DNA of 64,000 nucleotides. It comes from Candidatus Bathyarchaeum tardum. GTDB lineage: Archaea; Thermoproteota; Bathyarchaeia; Bathyarchaeales; Bathyarchaeaceae. The stretch spans positions 124,001 through 188,000 of the forward strand of contig JARVGH010000003.1 in assembly GCA_029762755.1 (NCBI GenBank), read 5' to 3'. Both the position numbers and the translations under genes were made by a program. Below the pieces are notes generated by a model. It was not told where the DNA came from and ran no database searches. It saw only the letters and a program-made list of their open reading frames with translations. Of this stretch, positions 36,701 through 43,502 are shown in pieces; the stretch's first letter is position 1; the number at the start of each line of letters is the position of its first letter.

Positions 36701-36986
36701 GGTTCGAGAAAAAGCTCAAAGCCCTAATATTGTTGATTACTTGCAAAATGGCAAAATCCATCTGGTTATCAACATCCCCATGCCAAATCATATGGTAAAG
36801 TTCTCTGAAGTTCTTGACGATGAATACACCATCCGCAGGTTGGCGGTTGAATTTAACATTCCTGTAGTAACTAACCTTCAGTTGGCGTCTGCATTAACAA
36901 AAATCCTGGAACAACGGGAAGCAAACAAATTTGACATCCGTTCATTGAATGATTACATGGATAGCTTACCCAGAAAATTTTGGTAA
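33711..36986 (+). CDS. carB: carbamoyl-phosphate synthase large subunit
   Basis: A 1091-residue ATP-dependent synthase with the usual internal duplication: the first half opens [23 protein letters not shown], the second [23 protein letters not shown] near residue 560; each half has its own ATP-grasp domain ([13 protein letters not shown] and [12 protein letters not shown]). The C-terminal 140 residues are the allosteric MGS-like domain ([25 protein letters not shown]). GGAGGCGG before the ATG overlaps the end of carA. No frameshift or insertion is seen. Confidence 0.97.
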   Translation: [1091 protein letters not shown]

Positions 36987-36999
36987 AAAACCACAAAAT

Positions 37000-37018
37000 G
37001 AGAGGTTTTTATCCTCTC
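37000..37018. terminator. hairpin at carB/ABC-permease convergence
   Basis: GAGAGG (37000-37005) pairs with CCTCTC (37013-37018) across a TTTTTAT loop, 14 bases after the carB stop and overlapping the last codons of the convergent permease gene. A likely terminator for the arg-car operon. Confidence 0.45.
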
Positions 37019-38319
37019 GGTATTATCTTTATTTTTCGTTGGAACTTTAGTTTGGCTGTCAAGATTTTTTCTGTACCAAACAGTCTAGAGGCAATGAACA
37101 GCACCACAATAGTGAAAACTGCCATGTATGCAATTCCTCCAAGGGCTCCTATGTAGTTTCCAGTGAAGGTTACGTTTGTTGCCAGCATCGAGTGAGTAAA
37201 AGGAATTGCAAGCAGAATAATAGACATCGGGAATGGTAGGGCGTTGATGTCAGTGTACATTGTGAATATCATTGGAATTATGAACAATATCGATAAAGGA
37301 CCAACTAATGCTTGTGCGCCTCTGACGTCTTCAGCAAAAACTGACAAGGAAATTGCTAATGCCAATGCTGAAAGCAGTGCCATAAACAATGAAACGCCCA
37401 GAATTGCATAGGATTCAATTGTTGGTGCTAGTCCTAGAGCGACTAGGTCTACGTTGCCTGTGCCCAAAAGTCCAGTGAAAGAGTTCATGTAATACATGAA
37501 CCCAACAATGTATGCTATGGAACCTACAAGGGCCACTACTATCGAGCCTGTTAGTTTTCCTGCTAAAATTGTGGTTCGGTTAATTGGCATTGTCAATAAG
37601 GTTTCGAGGGTTTTTTCTTCTTTTTCTGAAGCAACTGCTGTTGCCGCCAACTGCATTGCAAAAATTAGCAAAGCCATTATTCCTGCCGGCATTGCTATTG
37701 ATTGAGAAATCATCAAACTGAACAAGGTATCAGGACTGACATCAGCACTTTTTCCTTTAACGATTGATTTTTCTTCAAAACTTATTGGATTCAATATTTC
37801 TGTGGAGTTTGCATCTGGGAATCCTTGTTGAATTCTTTGATCGATGATATAATTTTCAAAACTGAAAAGTATACTGTTAATTGCAGAAGATTTTGTTGCT
37901 GAAGCTATTCCACCTCCTCCTTCGAAGGGTGTGTAAACTGTGAGACTTCCTGTTTTTCCCTCAGTTATGTTTTGACTGAATCCTTCAGGGATGATTACCA
38001 AGTTTGTAATGTTTGAATCTTGAATCTGCGTGATCGCTTGGTCTAATGACATGTCATCAAGGGATGTAATTGAAAAATTAAACAATCCCAAATAATTTCC
38101 AAGATTTAATGCAACATCCCCTTGGTCCTGATCTATTAGGGCTATTGATGTTTCTTGGATGCTTTGTTCTGCGGATTCCATTGAAGTTTGAATTGCAAAA
38201 CCCATCAAGGGGAACATTATCAACGGAACAATTATCATGCTTAACAAGATTTTGGGGTCTCTTGCTAGTTCTTTGACTTCTTTTATTACAATTGTTAATA
38301 ATCCTTCAAGCAAATCCAA
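37009..38319 (-). CDS. ABC-2 type transporter permease (NatB/YhgE-like exporter)
   Basis: A 436-residue permease. One helix near the N-terminus (ILLSMIIVPLIMFPLMGFA), an extracellular domain of about 170 residues, then five or six helices from about residue 210 with the loop EKEEKTLETLLTMPINRTTILAGKL, which is characteristic of ABC-2 permeases such as NatB and CcmB-like exporters. Its start overlaps the ATPase gene stop region (38306-38319). Substrate is unknown; ions, lipids and drugs are family options. Confidence 0.88.
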   Translation of the reverse strand: MDLLEGLLTIVIKEVKELARDPKILLSMIIVPLIMFPLMGFAIQTSMESAEQSIQETSIALIDQDQGDVALNLGNYLGLFNFSITSLDDMSLDQAITQIQDSNITNLVIIPEGFSQNITEGKTGSLTVYTPFEGGGGIASATKSSAINSILFSFENYIIDQRIQQGFPDANSTEILNPISFEEKSIVKGKSADVSPDTLFSLMISQSIAMPAGIMALLIFAMQLAATAVASEKEEKTLETLLTMPINRTTILAGKLTGSIVVALVGSIAYIVGFMYYMNSFTGLLGTGNVDLVALGLAPTIESYAILGVSLFMALLSALALAISLSVFAEDVRGAQALVGPLSILFIIPMIFTMYTDINALPFPMSIILLAIPFTHSMLATNVTFTGNYIGALGGIAYMAVFTIVVLFIASRLFGTEKILTAKLKFQRKIKIIPRG

Positions 38320-39037
38320 CTACCTCCCCGAATACATCTTCAAGGTTAACAGCGTTGTATTTTGTTTTAAGTTCTTCTGGGGTGCCTTCCACGACAACTT
38401 TTCCTTTGTATATTATTGCTACCCGATCACACAAGAACTCAACTTCAAGCATGTTGTGGCTGGACAAGAGCACTGTTACCCCTTTTTCTTTTGCATAACG
38501 TTTGATAAGATTTCGAACATGAACAGAATGCAATACATCCAAACCGCTGTTTGGTTCATCCAATATCGCCAGTTTGGGTTTTGTCATTAAGGCTCGGGCA
38601 ACTAAAAGTCTGCGTTTCATTCCTTTACTATAACCTTTTACTTTGTCCTTGAGGCGCTCTCCTAACCCAGAAATTTCTGCTGCATCATCAACTAATTGTT
38701 GAATTGCATTTTTATCTTTAGTTGTAAAACTTGCCATAAATCTGAGGTATTCAAATCCTGACAGGTTTTTGTAAGCCCCTGCTTCTTCTGGAAGATAACT
38801 GATTATGTTACGGACTTTTGCCGCTTCATTAACTACTTCATTGCCAAAAACGGTTATCGTCCCCTCTGTGGGTAACAGAAGAGTAGAAACAATTCTCAGG
38901 GTGGTTGTTTTTCCTGCGCCGTTCAATCCGATTAATCCAAAGATTTCGCCCTCATTTATTGTGAAACTTAATCCATCAAGGGCTCTGACGTTTCCGAAAT
39001 CTTTTACTACATTTTTTGCTTGAACTGCAATTCCCAT
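38306..39037 (-). CDS. ABC transporter ATP-binding protein
   Basis: A 243-residue ATPase partner of the downstream permease. Walker A GLNGAGKTT near residue 40, the signature YSKGMKRRLLVARALM near 140, Walker B LAILDEPNSGLD near 160 and the H-loop LSSHNMLEVE. The C-terminus resembles CcmA/NatA-type exporters. It begins the two-gene unit; the genes overlap by 14 bases, indicating coupled translation. Confidence 0.93.
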   Translation of the reverse strand: MGIAVQAKNVVKDFGNVRALDGLSFTINEGEIFGLIGLNGAGKTTTLRIVSTLLLPTEGTITVFGNEVVNEAAKVRNIISYLPEEAGAYKNLSGFEYLRFMASFTTKDKNAIQQLVDDAAEISGLGERLKDKVKGYSKGMKRRLLVARALMTKPKLAILDEPNSGLDVLHSVHVRNLIKRYAKEKGVTVLLSSHNMLEVEFLCDRVAIIYKGKVVVEGTPEELKTKYNAVNLEDVFGEVVGFA

Positions 39038-39063
39038 AAAATCTTATCCCACTTTTGGTATGC

Positions 39064-39621
39064 TTATAGAAGCATCTTCAATAAATCTGCTTTGGTAACT
39101 ATGCCTACTACTTTTCCCTTCGCCAAAATCAAAACCGCTGGATAAACCCGCAACAGATTTGAAATCAGGGGCAATGGAGCATCCTCTCCTACTTGAGGAA
39201 ACGCTTCCTCCATCACGTCGGCAACAGAAAATTTCGAAACTTGTGACAAATCTTTGCCTGCAGAAACTTTTCCTATTATTGTCTTTTCTGAAATGCTACC
39301 CACGGCGTGTTCCCCGTCAAATACTGGAAGCTGAGAATAACCATGTTCTGCCATTGTTTGAACCGCTTTAGATACTGGATCTGTTTTTTGTATCCCAATT
39401 ACTTTGTTGTGGAGTACTTCTTCGGCTAGAACTTCTGTTTGTGTTTGCAGCCTTTCTAACGTGTCAAAAATGGATTTTACTTTGGTATATGCGGGGTCAA
39501 TTTTTTGGGATTCAAGTTTTGCTATTAGAGATTGGCTTACCCCTGCTAGTCTTGCAAGTTTTTGTTGGGTCAGTCCCATTAATCTGCGTTTTTTTGCTAC
39601 TTCTTCGATTGCAGGTAACAT
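39064..39621 (-). CDS. XRE-family HTH regulator with paired CBS domains
   Basis: About 185 residues: an XRE helix-turn-helix at 5-50 (RRLMGLTQQKLARLAGVSQSLIAKLES) followed by two CBS motifs (about 70-120 and 128-185; VSKAVQTMAEHGYSQLPVFD, KGKVVGIVTKADLLKML). CBS pairs usually bind adenosyl nucleotides such as AMP, ATP or SAM. It lies divergent from the homocysteine-synthesis genes, so regulation by SAM or sulfur status is plausible but not proven. The ATG at 39621 is favoured because a TATA-like AATATTAAT 25-30 bases upstream would make it leaderless; a TTG at 39639 is an alternative. Confidence 0.82.
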   Translation of the reverse strand: MLPAIEEVAKKRRLMGLTQQKLARLAGVSQSLIAKLESQKIDPAYTKVKSIFDTLERLQTQTEVLAEEVLHNKVIGIQKTDPVSKAVQTMAEHGYSQLPVFDGEHAVGSISEKTIIGKVSAGKDLSQVSKFSVADVMEEAFPQVGEDAPLPLISNLLRVYPAVLILAKGKVVGIVTKADLLKMLL

Positions 39622-39744
39622 GATTTGACTTTTAATCAACCCATTAATATTCTTTTTGGAATTTTTTTTTCAGTAAAATATTAAAATAGTAATGACCTTT
39701 CCTATGTTTCATATCCCTGCGACAGGGCTAGGAGACTACAAAAA

Positions 39745-41253
39745 TTGTCATCCAAACAAAAACAGAACAGACGGTCTATTGCTGAAATCAACCAGAAAAT
39801 CAAATCTGGCGACGTTCAGGTTCTGACCGCTGAAGAAATGAAGAAACTCGTGGAAAGCAGCGGCGTTGAAGTCGCATACAAAGAAGTTGATGTAGTTACT
39901 ACTGGAACTTTTGGAGCCATGTGTTCCTCAGGCGCAATAATCAATCTTGGACACGCAGATCCCCCCATCAAAATTCAGAGGGCTTGGCTTAATGATGTTG
40001 AAGTCAGTCACACAGGTGCTGCTGTTGACTTATTTGTTGGTGCTACCCAGATGTCCGAAACTAACCCCTTTGAGTATGGAGGCGGACACGTAATAGAGGA
40101 CCTAATTGCAGGAAAAGAAATCGAAGTACGCGCCACCTCATACGGAACAGACTGTTATCCTCGAACTAAACTGGACACCACCATAACCAAAGATGATCTA
40201 AACCAGTTTTATTTGCTGAATTTCCGCAACTGTTACCAACGTTACGTTTGCGCCACAAACAGTCGTGACGAAATAATTTACACCTACATGGGTAAACTTT
40301 TGCCCAAATTCAGAAACGCAACCTATTCTGGGGCTGGGGGATTGAATCCTTTGATGAACGATCCCGACTATGAAACTATCGGAATTGGTACTCGAATATT
40401 CTTAGGGGGTGGTCAAGGCTACGTTATCGGAGAAGGCACCCAACACGACCCTACTAACAGGTTTGGCACTTTAATGGTTCGGGGAGACTGCAAACAAATG
40501 AGTCAAGAATTCATTCGTGGTGGGGCTTTCACTCAGTACGGTACAAGTATGTATGTTGGTATGGGAATTCCTATTCCAATCCTCAATGAAGGATTAGCTA
40601 AAAAAACTGCAGTGTGTGATGAAGAAATTTTAACCGACATAGTAGATTATGGAGTCCCCCGCAGAGGACGACCCAAACTAGGTCAAGTCAGTTATGCCAA
40701 CTTGAAATCTGGAGAAGTAACAATTAACGACCGCACAGTCAAGGTCAGTTCTCTTTCAAGCCTGAAAAAAGCAAGAAAAATTGCAGCGATATTAAAATCA
40801 TGGATAGAACACGGAGATTTTTATTTGTCTGTACCTGCTGAAACCCTGCCGACTGCTTCAGTTTGCAATCCAATGCATCAAACCAGTCAAGTCGCCTTTG
40901 TTAGTGCCGTAGCCCACGATGCAGTTACGTGTACGGTGGATGAAGACATCAAAACAGTTGCTCAACGGATAATCACCAAATCAGTTAATCACGTGGTTGT
41001 AGTCGACAAAACTGGAGAACTAAAAGGAATTGTAACTTCTTGGGATTTGACTAGGGCTGTTGCTGAAGGCAAAACTCAGCTAGCTGACGTTATCACCAAA
41101 AAAGTCTACACAACAACTCCTGAGGAAACTGTAGAAGTTGCTTCCCGTAAGATGGCTCAACATCATATCAGTGCGTTGCCGGTTTTGGATCATCAAAACA
41201 AAGTTGTAGGTTTGATATCAACAGAAGACATCGCCAAATTAAGGGGAAGGTGA
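39745..41253 (+). CDS. homocysteine-forming sulfurtransferase, COG1900/DUF39 domain plus CBS pair (MA1821-like)
   Basis: A 502-residue protein. Residues 1-370 form the DUF39 domain: VVTTGTFGAMCSSGAIINLGHADPPIK with the conserved Cys near residue 56, then HVIEDLIAGKEIEVRATSYGTDCYPR and ETIGIGTRIFLGGGQGYVIGEGTQH. Two CBS motifs occupy about 385-500. The Methanosarcina relative MA1821 converts aspartate semialdehyde to homocysteine with sulfide-derived sulfur, together with a ferredoxin-type partner. TTG start with GGAG upstream. Followed by the MA1822-like and COG2122 genes with overlaps, giving the full known set. Confidence 0.9.
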   Translation: MSSKQKQNRRSIAEINQKIKSGDVQVLTAEEMKKLVESSGVEVAYKEVDVVTTGTFGAMCSSGAIINLGHADPPIKIQRAWLNDVEVSHTGAAVDLFVGATQMSETNPFEYGGGHVIEDLIAGKEIEVRATSYGTDCYPRTKLDTTITKDDLNQFYLLNFRNCYQRYVCATNSRDEIIYTYMGKLLPKFRNATYSGAGGLNPLMNDPDYETIGIGTRIFLGGGQGYVIGEGTQHDPTNRFGTLMVRGDCKQMSQEFIRGGAFTQYGTSMYVGMGIPIPILNEGLAKKTAVCDEEILTDIVDYGVPRRGRPKLGQVSYANLKSGEVTINDRTVKVSSLSSLKKARKIAAILKSWIEHGDFYLSVPAETLPTASVCNPMHQTSQVAFVSAVAHDAVTCTVDEDIKTVAQRIITKSVNHVVVVDKTGELKGIVTSWDLTRAVAEGKTQLADVITKKVYTTTPEETVEVASRKMAQHHISALPVLDHQNKVVGLISTEDIAKLRGR

Positions 41254-41258
41254 GTAAA

Positions 41259-41672
41259 ATGGATAGAATATTGTTAAGATTTTCAGAAGAAAATGTTGCA
41301 GAACCAATTACTTCCCAGGTTATTCTTGAACTTGGAATTCCAATGAGAATCGTAACTGCTACTGTGAATTCTTCCGGTGGAGATATCCTAGTTGAAGTCC
41401 CCAAAGTTCATGTTCAACAAATCGTCAAAGCCTTCCAAGCCAAAGGCGTGGTTGTGAAGTTTCCTAAACTCATCGAAGTAGACTCTGACAAATGCATCGA
41501 CTGCGGTGCATGTTATGCTTTGTGCCCTGTAGACGCCATCTCATATGACAAAGACTACTCCGTAGTGTTCGATGACAAAATCTGCATCGGGAGCCCCTGT
41601 GGCTTGTGTGTTGATGCATGTCCTGCCCGTGCCATTAATCTTGTTGAGCAGCAGCGAAACAGCAAAAAATGA
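41259..41672 (+). CDS. NIL-domain ferredoxin of homocysteine synthesis (MA1822-like)
   Basis: About 137 residues: an N-terminal NIL domain (1-75; ITSQVILELGIPMRIVTATVNSSGG) and two 4Fe-4S clusters (CIDCGACYALCPVDAI, then CIGSPCGLCVDACPARAI). The second cluster motif has an extra spacing before its Cys pair. The partner MA1822 in Methanosarcina supplies electrons or sulfur for the MA1821 reaction. AGGTGA places the start at the ATG at 41259; a GTG at 41250 is in-frame but sits inside that ribosome site. It overlaps the next gene by four bases. Confidence 0.92.
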   Translation: MDRILLRFSEENVAEPITSQVILELGIPMRIVTATVNSSGGDILVEVPKVHVQQIVKAFQAKGVVVKFPKLIEVDSDKCIDCGACYALCPVDAISYDKDYSVVFDDKICIGSPCGLCVDACPARAINLVEQQRNSKK

Positions 41673-42376
41673 CAAACAAAAAACTGTTTAAACAGGCTTT
41701 TCGCTACAAAGAATCAGACTGTGCCATAGTTTCAGATACAAAATCTGGAATAGAAACCGCAAAATCGTCAATTAAACGCAACTTACAGCTCCTTGAAGAG
41801 TATATTAAAAAAAATCCTCGCTTTCTTTTTTCTCTTGACCCTGTTCCAGTAACTAATGCTCCTGACGTGGCACGTTTGATGGCTGAAGCCTCGGAAAAAG
41901 CCAAAGTGGGTCCAATGGCTGCTGTAGCTGGGGTTTTAGCTGACTTGGCTGTACAAGATATGGTTGATTCTGGATGCAAAGTTGCAGTAGTAGAAAACGG
42001 CGGTGAAGCCTACGCAGTATCGAATCAACCTATTGATGTTGGTTTTGCTGCAGGGGACGAACCCCTATCAAAGGAAATGGGCTTTAGGCTCAAACAGTTC
42101 CCCCTAGGGGTGGCAACTAGTTCTGGCAAATTCAGTCACGCTTTTAGTTTTGGGGACGCCGATGCAGTAACAATTTTTGCTATCAACGCTGGACTTGCAG
42201 ACGCCGCTGCTACTTCTGTTGCAAACCTGATAACTGGAAACGATGTTAAAGCCACAATAAAAACGGGATTAAACGCCGCCTTAAGCATCGACGGGGTTAA
42301 AGGGGTTTTCATTTTGTATCATGAAATTGTGGGAAAAGGCGGACAAGTACCCGAAATGATAAAACTTAACCCTTAA
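41669..42376 (+). CDS. UPF0280/COG2122 protein, third gene of homocysteine pathway (MA1715-like)
   Basis: A 235-residue member of UPF0280, related to ApbE-type folds. MAAVAGVLADLAVQDMVDSGCKVAVVENGGE and GVATSSGKFSHAFSFGDADAVTIFA match the family's most conserved stretches. In Methanosarcina the homologue MA1715 acts genetically with MA1821 and MA1822 in sulfide assimilation; the biochemical role is unclear. Its start overlaps the ferredoxin gene (ATGA), so all three are one operon. Confidence 0.88.
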   Translation: MTNKKLFKQAFRYKESDCAIVSDTKSGIETAKSSIKRNLQLLEEYIKKNPRFLFSLDPVPVTNAPDVARLMAEASEKAKVGPMAAVAGVLADLAVQDMVDSGCKVAVVENGGEAYAVSNQPIDVGFAAGDEPLSKEMGFRLKQFPLGVATSSGKFSHAFSFGDADAVTIFAINAGLADAAATSVANLITGNDVKATIKTGLNAALSIDGVKGVFILYHEIVGKGGQVPEMIKLNP

Positions 42377-42479
42377 TTAGAAACAATTTTGTGTTCCTTT
42401 AGTTTTCAAGAAAAAAGCCGTTTTTAACATTGCGTTGTTATTAGTATGCATATATCTTTTCAATTGTTGTTTGATTGTT

Positions 42480-43094
42480 TTACTCTTCGAGTTTGTTTAG
42501 GATGTATTTGTAGAGAATTACCATTACAAGAACAATGAATACTACGATAAGCAACGGTGTCCATTCTGGATATTCTGAGATTGTTTCTATGTTTTGGTTT
42601 AAACTGCTGTGATTTATGGTAAAGTAAACTATGCTACTGTCCAGTCCCATGATGTTGTCGGCGTTGTATCGTGCATAAACTGCTATGTTGTGAGGACCAT
42701 CAGTTAATTCGGGCAAAGCAACAGAACCATTGATTATTAAAGGAACCATTAATGTTGAATTAACTACTACTGTTGTTCCGTTAGCGTAAGTTCTTGTTAC
42801 CTCTCTGGTTTTTTGGGTTCCTGTTAATGGAATTGTGCCGTTTTCTTTCCCATCAATGCTGTAGCTTACTTGGGCATAGTTTGGACTCAACAAAAACTTG
42901 AAATTCACACCCAAATTCAACTCGTTGGAATTATAGGTGCTATTTTCGGGAGATGTAATGGTAATTTGAGCTGCAAGAGGGAATCCTTCCCCAGATTCTG
43001 TATATTGTGGCTTAACTGCGGGAACTCCTGTTGTTGCAAAGGAAATTAGAAATGCGAAAACTAAAACAATACCTTTTTTTTGCACTACTTTCAC
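42480..43094 (-). CDS. secreted surface protein with Ig-like domain and C-terminal anchor
   Basis: A 204-residue protein with an N-terminal signal peptide (KKGIVLVFAFLISFATTGVPA), an Ig-like beta-sandwich (ITITSPENSTYNSNELNLGV...LTDGPHNIAVYARYN) and a C-terminal membrane helix introduced by EYPEWTPLLIVVFIVLVM, ending in basic KYILNKLEE. The PEW/PEF-type motif before the last helix is common in surface proteins of Bathyarchaeia-like genomes and may be a sorting or anchoring signal. The ligand is unknown. Several N-x-S/T sites would suit N-glycosylation. Confidence 0.8.
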   Translation of the reverse strand: MKVVQKKGIVLVFAFLISFATTGVPAVKPQYTESGEGFPLAAQITITSPENSTYNSNELNLGVNFKFLLSPNYAQVSYSIDGKENGTIPLTGTQKTREVTRTYANGTTVVVNSTLMVPLIINGSVALPELTDGPHNIAVYARYNADNIMGLDSSIVYFTINHSSLNQNIETISEYPEWTPLLIVVFIVLVMVILYKYILNKLEE

Positions 43095-43195
43095 CTTATT
43101 GCTTTTACATTGTTGTCTGTTTTTCCATTGTACAGTTCATCCTGTGCTTGTGAAAACTGATTATATTCATTAATTATTTCTAAAAAAAACAGGGT

Positions 43196-43241
43196 AGCTA
43201 CAAGAGACAGACTCCTCAGACTGCAGTTTTTTCTTGTAGCT
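43196..43241. other. 10-bp inverted repeat with 26-base loop
   Basis: AGCTACAAGA (43196-43205) pairs perfectly with TCTTGTAGCT (43232-43241). The loop has two CAGACT copies. It sits in the divergent 408-base region between the surface-protein gene and the NrdD-like regulator gene, 100 bases upstream of the surface-protein start. It could be an operator with two half-sites, an RNA structure, or part of a small RNA. No function is known. Confidence 0.4.
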
Positions 43242-43303
43242 TTAATCATGCACGTTCCCCTGTGTGTATATTTTGGGCTTATTTTCTGATAAAAGCCTAT
43301 TTA

Positions 43304-43362
43304 TCAAGAATTCTTGACAAACTAAACGCATAACATCCATTTTTTAGTCAAACTTTCTTGAC
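43304..43362. promoter_or_regulatory. palindrome cluster upstream of the NrdD-like regulator
   Basis: TCAAGAATTCTTGA (43304-43317) is a perfect 14-base palindrome. GTCAA and TTGAC (43347-43351 and 43358-43362) form a second inverted repeat. Both contain TTCTTGAC followed by A/T-AA, so the element is also directly repeated every 45 bases. They precede a TATA-like TATAAAAT (43368). Probable protein-binding sites; the protein is unknown. Confidence 0.45.
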
Positions 43363-43467
43363 TAATTATAAAATGTATATTTTTTAGTGTTCTACTTTCG
43401 GAACATCCAAAAATTTTCCCGAGTTTTAGCGAAAAAGGTTCTTGATTATACTCTAATTTTTTAAACT

Positions 43468-43485
43468 AGACTGATGCATTAGTCT
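43468..43485. promoter_or_regulatory. 18-base near-palindrome at the predicted transcription start of the NrdD-like regulator
   Basis: AGACTGATGCATTAGTCT is symmetric at 8 of 9 pairs. It lies just after a TATA-like TTTTTTAAA (43456-43464), between TATA and the predicted start site, the classic position for an archaeal repressor site. It begins within AAACTAGAC, and AAACTAGAA occurs in the palindrome upstream of nrdH (45844-45859). Autoregulation by the product is a reasonable guess. Confidence 0.5.
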
Positions 43486-43502
43486 GTGTTGGTGTATATT
43501 GG

